Of a stretch of 64,000 bases of DNA, positions 57,344 to 64,000 are shown one piece after another. How positions within the stretch are numbered: the stretch's first letter is position 1; the number at the start of each line of letters is the position of its first letter. Origin of the DNA: a virus. The notes below the pieces were generated by a model. The model was given only the letters and a program-made list of their open reading frames with translations. It searched no databases and was not told where the DNA came from. The position numbers and the translations under genes were made by a program. The stretch lies in IMG/VR virus record IMGVR_UViG_3300037827_000551, positions 1 through 64,000 of that record; one strand, written 5' to 3'.

Positions 57344-58474
57344 ATGGGTTTGCCACTTCTAAACTACCCCGCCGTTCTCGGATTCGGCGGTATCATTGAG
57401 TCGATCACCAATATCCAGGGCGAAGGAGGCCAGGGATTAACGTGGGGGATTGACCAGATTGAACAGGCGTGGCAAGGATCACGCCAGTACATGAACACAC
57501 TTCGCATTATCACTAACGGTGCGTATACGGGTCCAATCCAGATTATGGAGGAATTGATCGGATGTGGCGTTGTGATTGGTGCTCCATATGTTTACCCGAT
57601 CCCCGAATTCGGCGTGAATGCGAACCCGGCGTCATTCTTTCCGACGGAGCAAGACACGGGTTCGTTCGTCCAGCGAGTTAATCTCGTTCCCGAGGCCGAA
57701 GACGGCCTTCAGTGGCTTTGCCATATCGAGTATGGTTCGTACTATATCTGGCACGAGTTGGGAACGACCAATGCCACGTTTTGCTCGTTCCTGCCGACGG
57801 ACTTCAAGCCGATAGTCAGGTGGGGAACACAGAAGTACCAGCGATACTATCCGACTGATGCGTTTGGCAATCCCTACGTGAATACGGCCGGTATTGGATT
57901 GATCAATCCGCCGTACCGCGAAGAATCGACGCAAACCCTGACGATCATCATTTGGCAGTCAGAGTACATCGAACCTCTTTTTCAATCGTACCGGGATACA
58001 GTGAATCTCAATCCGTTTTTTACCTTTGACCCCTACCAAGCTAAATGTAGAGACATTGACGGCGAGCGAATCTACACGGCGGATTATGGCTACGTTTGGC
58101 GGGTCAAGTATGAGTTTGAGATGAGGCAGGTCACGATCAATTATACGCCCCAGTCAGGGGGTCCGGCCGTCAAAAATGTGTACGGGTGGCAAGACTTGGT
58201 TCTCAATGCGAGTTATTATGCGTTCGGTGGAGCCACGGGTGCCCTGGGGCCGATTTTGCCGATCCTGGTTAATGGCCAGCCGGTATCGCACCCAATGATC
58301 CTGAATCAAGACGGAACTTGTACTCTTATATCGCCATTCCCCAATGTGGTCGGCACTATTCCGGTTCAGAATTTAAAGGGAAACCAAGCCTTGTTCATTC
58401 CGTTTTATAACTACCCATACTCAGATTTTGATGATTTCAATTTCCCACCAGACATGCTCTCTACTAATCAATAA
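57344..58474 (+). CDS. Distal tail or baseplate protein
   Basis: 376 residues from ATG 57344. Strand- and Tyr-rich (YTADYGYVWRVKYEFEMRQV, IRWGTQ-like VRWGTQKYQRYY). Position right after the tape measure fits a distal tail or hub component; no family recognised. Confidence 0.6.
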   Translation: MGLPLLNYPAVLGFGGIIESITNIQGEGGQGLTWGIDQIEQAWQGSRQYMNTLRIITNGAYTGPIQIMEELIGCGVVIGAPYVYPIPEFGVNANPASFFPTEQDTGSFVQRVNLVPEAEDGLQWLCHIEYGSYYIWHELGTTNATFCSFLPTDFKPIVRWGTQKYQRYYPTDAFGNPYVNTAGIGLINPPYREESTQTLTIIIWQSEYIEPLFQSYRDTVNLNPFFTFDPYQAKCRDIDGERIYTADYGYVWRVKYEFEMRQVTINYTPQSGGPAVKNVYGWQDLVLNASYYAFGGATGALGPILPILVNGQPVSHPMILNQDGTCTLISPFPNVVGTIPVQNLKGNQALFIPFYNYPYSDFDDFNFPPDMLSTNQ

Positions 58475-58481
58475 TTAAATA

Positions 58482-58895
58482 TTGATAGAAATCAATACAC
58501 GAAATACCCTGTTTAGCCCCCGAATGGCCCGTCACGTGGTTGACGGCACCGAGCGAATCGAGGGCCAGTTCTATCCGCTTCTGCCAACTCCACAGCGATT
58601 CGCCTATTGGACTCCGTCGATCGTCGAGGCCGTGGTGACCACGGCGATACCGCCTTTCAATTCATCGACGAATTCCTACGGTATCGGAGCGGCCCAGATC
58701 TACCTCGATGACGCGAATTCGGTGACCCAGGTTGATGCGGCATATTTGCAGCCTGAAGGGGCGAACACGAATTCAGTGGTGGTGCTGAATTGGTTGACAG
58801 GGACTGGCACGATCGCCGTCAACACGCATATTCTGATCGCCCCCCGTAATGGAAACTGGCGACTCGTAACAGGTGATTGCAACAATAGTGGATAG
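58482..58895 (+). CDS. Small virion protein
   Basis: 137 residues from TTG 58482; ATG 58524 (MARHVVDGTERIEG) is an alternative. Strand-rich, ends with NGNWRLVTGDCNN. Likely tail tip or fibre adaptor by position. Confidence 0.5.
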   Translation: MIEINTRNTLFSPRMARHVVDGTERIEGQFYPLLPTPQRFAYWTPSIVEAVVTTAIPPFNSSTNSYGIGAAQIYLDDANSVTQVDAAYLQPEGANTNSVVVLNWLTGTGTIAVNTHILIAPRNGNWRLVTGDCNNSG

Positions 58896-58920
58896 GAGAT
58901 AAGACATCGCCACCCTTCAG

Positions 58921-60855
58921 ATGTATGATCGCACGCGAGAGACTAGTTCTACAAATGGAACCGGCACCATTTCGCTTCTCGGGGCCGTCACGGGGTATCA
59001 GTCCTTCGCGGTGAGCGTGGGCGATGGCAATCAGTCGTATTACACGATCGCGGATCAGACTGGGGGGAACTGGGAGGTTGGGATTGGGACCTACACCCTC
59101 TCTGGATCAACCCTATCCCGCACTACGGTTCTCTCCTCATCCAATTCCAACGCCCTGGTCTCATTCGGATCTAATGTCAAGGATGTCTTCGTCACCTGTC
59201 CCGCCACGATCCTGACTGAGATAGGCACCGGTGGTGGGACTGTCACGTCATTCAACACCGGCGCGGGACTCACTGGTGGTCCTATTACAACAACCGGAAC
59301 CGTCGCCGTTAACTCTAACGGCATCACGGCCGGCCTATTTCGCCAGTCAAATTCATTTAGTCTCGTGGGAAACCCCACGAACGCCACAGCGAACGTCGCC
59401 GATATCTCCCTGGGATCAGGGTTGTCGTTCTCCGGAAATTCCCTGGTTGCGGCTGTCGGCACTGGCACCGTGACCCAAGTCAACACGGGCACCGGGCTTG
59501 TGGGTGGCCCGATCAACACGACGGGAACGATCAGCCTGAATTCACCTGTGGTGGTCGCCAACGGTGGCACGGGTCTCATGACCCTGCCAAATGGGGCGGT
59601 TCTGATCGGCAACGGGACGAGCGTCGTCAACTTCGCCGTCACGGGCACGAACGGCCAACTCCTGATCGATCAGGGCTCAGGCAACAACCCAGCTTTCGAG
59701 CCCATGTCAGGCGATGCGGTTATTGCGAAAACCGGAGCGATCACGGTTAGTAAGACCAATGGAACGTCCTTTGCTCCGTCGGCCACGATTGATGCGACTA
59801 ACGCCGGCAATATCACCAACGGCACCCTTGTTGTCGCCCACGGTGGCACGAGCATTAATTCGACGTCGCCGTACGCCCTTTTGTGCGGTGGAACCAATTC
59901 CACGGCACCTCTTCAGCAGGTCGGCAGCCTCGGCAATTCCGGCTATGTACTGACCTCGAACGGCAATGGGTCGCTTCCAGTCTGGACATCGCCATCATCA
60001 GGGGGCACCGTCACCTCGATCACTGCGGGGACTGGACTAAATGGGGGTACGATCACGACGTCCGGCACGTTCAGCCTGAATTCACCTGTGGTGGTCGCCA
60101 ACGGTGGCACGGGAAATACTAGCCTGACGGCCTACGCGGTTCTTTGCGGCGGCACGAATTCGACGGCGGCCCTTCAGCAAGTGAGTGGATTAGGGACCAA
60201 CGGACAGGTGCTCACATCGGCTGGAGCAGGGGCATTGCCGGCATGGCAGCCCGGCGGTGGCGGATCGGGCACCGTGAACTCGGGGACCACCCCGCAGGTC
60301 GCCTGGTACGCATCCAATGGCACGACCGTCTCAGGTCGAGCTGGACGCTACGCCCTCTTCACGATGACCGCCACGGCGACGGTAGTCAATACGGGCACTG
60401 AAACCACCCTGATCGGCTCGGGTACTGGCTCGCTCACGATTCCAACAGCGGATATTATCGCGGGCAAGACAGTCCGTTTTAGAGCCATGGGCTATTGGTC
60501 GAGTTTGGGGGCGGTCGCGGGTAATGTCACGTTTAACTTCAAGGCTGGCTCGAATGTGCTGGCGACGAGCGGGGCGGTCGCGGTCCCCTTAAGCCTAAGT
60601 AACGACTACTGGGAAGTGACGGCCGAGATCACGATCTACTCAATCGGGGGCTCCGGCACTGTTTGGACCCAAGGGAAATTCCTATCCGAAACCCCGGCAC
60701 TCGGGGCCTTTGTCGCGGGCATGGTGACGACGACGCCATCCAATTTCGCGGGGACTCCGCTCACGAATCCTCTTGATCTCACGATCACGTGGTCGGTGCC
60801 GTCGTCGTCAAACACGATCACTTGCACTAACGTCGCTGTTGACACCATAAACTGA
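58921..60855 (+). CDS. Tail fibre protein with TGAGLTGG repeats
   Basis: 644 residues from ATG 58921. N-terminus YDRTRETSSTNGTGTISLLG, NQSYYTIADQTGGNWEVGIG and NALVSFGSNVKDVFVTCPA is a common phage fibre adaptor domain. Several repeats TGAGLTGGPITTTGTV / TGTGLVGGPINTTGTI with VVANGGTG follow (about 110-420), then a C-terminal beta knob (KTVRFRAMGYWSSLG). AGGAG at 58894-58898 lies 7 bases before an in-frame ATC (58906), which may be the true start (IATLQM). Confidence 0.8.
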   Translation: MYDRTRETSSTNGTGTISLLGAVTGYQSFAVSVGDGNQSYYTIADQTGGNWEVGIGTYTLSGSTLSRTTVLSSSNSNALVSFGSNVKDVFVTCPATILTEIGTGGGTVTSFNTGAGLTGGPITTTGTVAVNSNGITAGLFRQSNSFSLVGNPTNATANVADISLGSGLSFSGNSLVAAVGTGTVTQVNTGTGLVGGPINTTGTISLNSPVVVANGGTGLMTLPNGAVLIGNGTSVVNFAVTGTNGQLLIDQGSGNNPAFEPMSGDAVIAKTGAITVSKTNGTSFAPSATIDATNAGNITNGTLVVAHGGTSINSTSPYALLCGGTNSTAPLQQVGSLGNSGYVLTSNGNGSLPVWTSPSSGGTVTSITAGTGLNGGTITTSGTFSLNSPVVVANGGTGNTSLTAYAVLCGGTNSTAALQQVSGLGTNGQVLTSAGAGALPAWQPGGGGSGTVNSGTTPQVAWYASNGTTVSGRAGRYALFTMTATATVVNTGTETTLIGSGTGSLTIPTADIIAGKTVRFRAMGYWSSLGAVAGNVTFNFKAGSNVLATSGAVAVPLSLSNDYWEVTAEITIYSIGGSGTVWTQGKFLSETPALGAFVAGMVTTTPSNFAGTPLTNPLDLTITWSVPSSSNTITCTNVAVDTIN

Positions 60856-62030
60856 TGCTGGGAATCGCACCCGAATCCGCGACTCCGATTTCCGCTCTCT
60901 GGCCACTGGAAGTTCCTGGCCCGGCTCCGAGCGGTGGCCCTGGCATCGGCTGGCTTGCGTGCGGTTGTTGCGCGGGTGGCTGTTCGGTAACCATTTGCAT
61001 AACCGGCTGCCCGGACGGAACCCCACTCCCTGGCGCCAGCGTTACAGTCTTGAGCGGTGGCATTCCGGTCAGCGATTGTACCACGTCAGTGATCGCCGGT
61101 TGTTGCGTGGTATCGATCCCGTCAAGCGGACTGTACGAGGTCATGATTGCCGCCAGCGGTTATATCACTTATAGTATAACCCAGACCTTGACATGCGGTG
61201 ATTCGTACGTGATCGAGATGACCCCGACCGGGTTGTCGGCCGTCATGTTTTCGATCGGCGGCTGCAATGCGATATTTTCCATGCTCCCCGGCGCGCTCTG
61301 CGAGGTCGCGGGGCAATCCTGCACTACAGACGCACTTGGCCAGTGCACGATCTCGTACGTGCCCGCTGGAACTTATACTTGGACTGTGAGCAAATCTCGT
61401 TATGCCACACAGAGCGGCTCTATTACAGTTTCAGCTTGCGGTACAGGATTCGTAACTCTTAACCTTTTGCCGGCGAGCGGATATGCCTTCGTCTATTCCA
61501 GCCCAGGAATTTGCTGCTACCAGGACCCGGCTCCGACCACGCTTTCGTTGACCGACACAGCAACTGGGGCGTGCGCGATGGCGTACAGTTCCTTGACCCA
61601 GGTCTGGACTGGGTCAGTGACATGGGACTTCCCATCTTACTGCGCTTTATCGGCATCTCCAGGATCTGTGATTACTTACACGTGGCCATCAACTGTCGCT
61701 GGCTATCCTGGTTGCGGAGTTGGAATTAGCATCGCTCCACCGTCGTGTGCCAATGGGCTTGAGGTTAGTAATTTCGCTCCACCGCCGAATCCATGCTGCA
61801 TTAATCAGGTTGGATACTATTTGACCGAATGCTGTGTCGGTGACCCGTCTTGTGGGCCGCAGTCATTGACCCTGAGTGCCGACGTTCCGGTCGACGTCGA
61901 GCAGGTCATGACACCATGTGACCCGACTGGGATTTTCGACGGTGATGGCATCTATATTTGCAGTTGCGGAAACACGGGTGGTTGCTGCTATTCGGCTGGA
62001 GCCGCCAACACAATCACGATCACGGAGTGA
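60855..62030 (+). CDS. Cysteine-rich virion-type protein
   Basis: 391 residues from ATG 60855, sharing one base with the previous stop. About 31 cysteines (ACGCCAGGC, ICCYQDPA, NPCCIN, TECCVGDPSC, GGCCYS), far above its neighbours. Two carboxypeptidase-regulatory-like repeats (PLPGASVTVLSGG, GSITVSACGTG). Likely secreted or on the virion, with disulfides or metal clusters. Function unknown. Confidence 0.65.
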   Translation: MLGIAPESATPISALWPLEVPGPAPSGGPGIGWLACGCCAGGCSVTICITGCPDGTPLPGASVTVLSGGIPVSDCTTSVIAGCCVVSIPSSGLYEVMIAASGYITYSITQTLTCGDSYVIEMTPTGLSAVMFSIGGCNAIFSMLPGALCEVAGQSCTTDALGQCTISYVPAGTYTWTVSKSRYATQSGSITVSACGTGFVTLNLLPASGYAFVYSSPGICCYQDPAPTTLSLTDTATGACAMAYSSLTQVWTGSVTWDFPSYCALSASPGSVITYTWPSTVAGYPGCGVGISIAPPSCANGLEVSNFAPPPNPCCINQVGYYLTECCVGDPSCGPQSLTLSADVPVDVEQVMTPCDPTGIFDGDGIYICSCGNTGGCCYSAGAANTITITE

Positions 62031-62032
62031 TT

Positions 62033-62422
62033 ATGGAGTGGCCCGAGGCTCTTGAATCCGAGGTGGCTCGCACCAAGAATGAACGACTCCGCGAACTGTG
62101 CGGCGAGACACATCCGGATCACGTGGTCCACCGCCAGCGAGTCTTGGCTAAGGCAATAAATGGACCGAAAGCCCTCGCGTATCCGTCATTGCTAGAGCAG
62201 GCGGGAAACGCCATTGGGGCTCTCGGTCGAGTTGCTGGAGCGGCTATTCAGGGGAAACCGGTTCTGGTTGATATTGACGAGAAGAACCGACGGCTGGCGA
62301 TTTGTGACACATGCGAGTTTTTTGATCACGCTCGGGAGCGATGTTCAAAGTGTGGATGTCCCGCCAAGCTCAAGGTGGCACTAGCTACCGAGATTGGGCA
62401 CTGTCCTATCGGACTTTGGTGA
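62033..62422 (+). CDS. Protein with C-terminal zinc-binding domain
   Basis: 129 residues from ATG 62033. The end CDTCEFFDHARERCSKCGCP...HCPIGLW matches a small zinc domain common at the end of phage tail-region proteins. The front is helical. Last gene of the rightward block; it converges with a leftward gene. Confidence 0.65.
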   Translation: MEWPEALESEVARTKNERLRELCGETHPDHVVHRQRVLAKAINGPKALAYPSLLEQAGNAIGALGRVAGAAIQGKPVLVDIDEKNRRLAICDTCEFFDHARERCSKCGCPAKLKVALATEIGHCPIGLW

Positions 62423-62576
62423 TCTGGGGCATGTAATACGGTTCCAGTTTCGGCGAATGGTTCGGTTTCCCCGCATGTAGATCGGGGACCGAGAGCCGCT
62501 CGATGATGAGCGACGCCGCGATAACCGAGGTGGCAAGCACAAGCCCGACGGCAAGGCACTGGATCATTCCACGCAT
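62406..62576 (-). CDS. Small membrane protein
   Basis: 56 residues from ATG 62576 with GAGGAG 8 bases upstream (minus strand). One membrane helix (MIQCLAVGLVLATSVIAASL). Its last 17 bases overlap the end of the zinc-protein gene tail to tail. Confidence 0.6.
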   Translation of the reverse strand: MRGMIQCLAVGLVLATSVIAASLIIERLSVPDLHAGKPNHSPKLEPYYMPQITKVR

Positions 62577-62935
62577 TTCCGATTCTCCTCAATAAGCCCA
62601 AGAGCCGTTCTTAAGCACTCTTCCCCAAGTCTGACACAGTCAAATGAACGTTTCTCGCATTCATTGCATCTCTGGGATGCCAGGGAATGGAACAGCGCCA
62701 ACAGGGCAAAAGCCTCAAATGAACGTTTCTCGCATTCATTGCATCTCTGGGGGCAGACCCAAGATGGGTTACCGATGATCGCGGCTACATCTTGGGCGGT
62801 CGCAGTTTCCAGGTTTAACTGTTCAAGTTTGGCGAAGATGTCATCGCTGCGCTCGTCACCCAGTACTTCAACATCTTGTGGGTACTGCGATTTCCACCGC
62901 GATGCCACCGACCGGACTTGCTCTCGCTCATTCAT
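62564..62935 (-). CDS. Zinc-type protein with 25-residue inserted repeat
   Basis: 123 residues from ATG 62935; GTG 63031 would extend it into the neighbouring gene without a ribosome-binding site. The cysteine block QRCNECEKRSF occurs twice, 25 residues apart, because 75 bases were inserted in frame: 38 bases copied from the 41451 gene start plus a 37-base duplication (62640-62676 and 62715-62751). Without the insert it would read as a plain CxxC zinc protein. Unknown function. Confidence 0.6.
   Translation of the reverse strand: MNEREQVRSVASRWKSQYPQDVEVLGDERSDDIFAKLEQLNLETATAQDVAAIIGNPSWVCPQRCNECEKRSFEAFALLALFHSLASQRCNECEKRSFDCVRLGEECLRTALGLIEENRKCVE
62640..62751 (+). repeat. 37-bp direct repeat flanking a 38-bp copied segment
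   Basis: TCAAATGAACGTTTCTCGCA... occurs at 62640-62676 and 62715-62751; between them 62677-62714 equals 41451-41488 with one mismatch. Looks like a repair or template-switch insertion. Confidence 0.85.
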
Positions 62936-62957
62936 GATTTGCACGCTATCGACTCCA

Positions 62958-63476
62958 TCAAGAACCTGGGTGATCGACCGAAGATTTTCCGATCGGCTTT
63001 TTTCGACCGCCGTCGAGGTGGCATGCGACACAGGCTGATCTTGTCGCTTTGGGGTTGCCTACGGCATTGACGATAACTCCGACGAGTTGATCATTGAGAT
63101 AAAGTTCGTTGGTTATGGGGTCGAAACAATCGAAGCGGATCGCGTCACCGCAAATCGAGCACGACCTCTCTTTTGCAACCGTCATCATAATCCGTCCTAG
63201 TTCTGGTTTTGCCTGAATTTTCGCCCATTCCTTGAAAATCACGTCGGGATCAAAATTCGTATTATTGGCGGCATTGAACCGCACCACGACAGCCTTGATC
63301 TCTCGTTCCCACACTTCATACGATTTGAGAAAGTTGGCTTGGGACACGGGCCAGATCAGGGCGAATAGCTCGGTTTTCACTTGTTCGTGGATTCCGGACA
63401 CCATTGCCACTGGATTGCGATTGAAGCGGAGGAGTGCGAGAAAGGGATCAAACTGAGCGTCGTCGTCGATCCTCAT
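62958..63476 (-). CDS. Zinc-containing protein, unknown function
   Basis: 172 residues from ATG 63476 behind GGAGGAAG (minus strand). Late Cys pairs CSICGD and CVACHLDGG. DNQ-type LYLNDQLVGVIVN near the end. Function unknown. Confidence 0.6.
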   Translation of the reverse strand: MRIDDDAQFDPFLALLRFNRNPVAMVSGIHEQVKTELFALIWPVSQANFLKSYEVWEREIKAVVVRFNAANNTNFDPDVIFKEWAKIQAKPELGRIMMTVAKERSCSICGDAIRFDCFDPITNELYLNDQLVGVIVNAVGNPKATRSACVACHLDGGRKKPIGKSSVDHPGS

Positions 63477-63847
63477 TGCCACTTCCTCCACAAAAGCACC
63501 GCGCTCAATCCAATAGCCCACAGAACCCACGACGATGGTTCGGGAACGCCTCCGCCTTGTGGTGGGCCTGGCGGTGACGAAGACTGCGTCACGTGTCCTG
63601 GAGTCGACGGAGGCGGCTCGCTCGCGACGAGTGACTCCTTGATCCATTCGCCGAGCCGGGGATGATAGTGAGTGAATCGCAGGGGATTGAGTTCGTACCT
63701 GGCCTCGATATAGATCACAAATGGCGTGGACGGTAGGATGTCGCCGTGGGTCTCGCGATAGGCTTCGAGGACCTTGTTTTCGTGGGCCTCAAAACTCCGC
63801 GTGATCCACTCGGGGTTGAATTTGGGTAGCGGGTCAACTCGGGACAT
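63473..63847 (-). CDS. PEP-CTERM-anchored protein
   Basis: 124 residues from ATG 63847 behind GAGGAGACC. C-terminus GGGVPEPSSWVLWAIGLSAV followed by a hydrophobic stretch and RKW is the PEP-CTERM sorting pattern (PEP, membrane helix, basic end), used by exosortase in planctomycetes and some proteobacteria. No N-terminal signal peptide is seen, so classical secretion is doubtful; it may simply be a tail-anchored protein. Confidence 0.65.
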   Translation of the reverse strand: MSRVDPLPKFNPEWITRSFEAHENKVLEAYRETHGDILPSTPFVIYIEARYELNPLRFTHYHPRLGEWIKESLVASEPPPSTPGHVTQSSSPPGPPQGGGVPEPSSWVLWAIGLSAVLLWRKWQ

Positions 63848-63901
63848 TGGGGTCTCCTCAGCAAGAACAAGAGAAATACTTGGCTAGTTTGTCTGGGGCG
63901 A

Positions 63902-63946
63902 TTAGGTTTCCAGGGCGTCAGTCGCCACGGTTCGCTTGTTGCTCAC
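63902..63946 (-). CDS. Possible 14-residue peptide
   Basis: GTG 63946 with GGAAGGATAACCCA upstream, VSNKRTVATDALET, and GTGA overlap with an upstream frame. Very short; signals are good but coding is unproven. Confidence 0.3.
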   Translation of the reverse strand: MSNKRTVATDALET

Positions 63947-64000
63947 TGGGTTATCCTTCCGGGTTTGTCTTCTGCCGCGAAGTCCATTCCAGATCGCAAG
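63943..64000 (-). CDS. Partial gene at window edge
   Basis: Open frame entering from the right edge, last residues DFAAEDKPGRITQ, stop overlapping the next start (GTGA). Too short to identify. Confidence 0.4.
   Translation of the reverse strand, partial: LRSGMDFAAEDKPGRITQ

Overview
This window is phage DNA: most of a tailed, siphovirus-like genome or an intact prophage. The right half holds a complete HK97-type head and long-tail module in canonical order: small terminase, HTH replication-type protein, large terminase, portal, proteasome-like protein, S78 prohead protease, major capsid protein, head-tail connector, head closure, gp10-like protein, tail terminator, tail tube, G/GT chaperone with a -1 frameshift, tape measure, distal tail and fibres. 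The host is probably a planctomycete. This is inferred from a DUF1580-type excisionase-like protein (20315-20578), a PEP-CTERM C-terminal anchor (63473-63847) and a tail protein carrying a glycosidase-like barrel of a kind common in planctomycetes. No integrase and no DNA polymerase are seen, so lifestyle is undecided.

Layout. 0-11 kb (+): tightly coupled small genes (ATGA/GTGA overlaps) with a ParB-like protein, a cytosine-C5 methyltransferase with an internal +1 frame change and a second protein in an overlapping frame, a HAD-like protein, a DUF1064 nuclease, a coiled-coil protein, zinc-ribbon miniproteins and a beta-class (probably N4-cytosine) methyltransferase. 11-19.2 kb (+): two papain-like proteins with Pro/Thr linkers, small beta-sandwich proteins, holin/spanin-like membrane proteins and, between them, several strongly folded non-coding intergenic regions, one containing a tRNA-like molecule. 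19.2-21.1 kb (+): short genes ending with the DUF1580-type protein and an HNH nuclease. 21.1-22.2 kb: repeat-rich non-coding DNA with three copies of a 28-bp perfect palindrome around a ribbon-helix-helix gene. 22.2-27.7 kb (-): a leftward early-type operon of small genes, each behind a similar GAACGGAGACC-type ribosome-binding cassette, with two sigma70-like promoters. 27.7-28.3 kb: divergent control region. 28.3-62.4 kb (+): packaging, head and tail genes. 62.4-64 kb (-): leftward small genes, cut by the window edge.

How it works together: the two methyltransferases probably protect or mark phage DNA; the leftward operon is the likely early block; the replication-type protein carries iteron-like repeats inside its own gene, as lambda O does; the rightward block packages DNA and builds the virion. 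The very large 2378-residue tail protein with a C-terminal glycosidase-like domain is the best candidate for host-surface degradation. Functions of most genes below 100 residues cannot be read from sequence. All family assignments are by recognition of motifs and context; no search was run.
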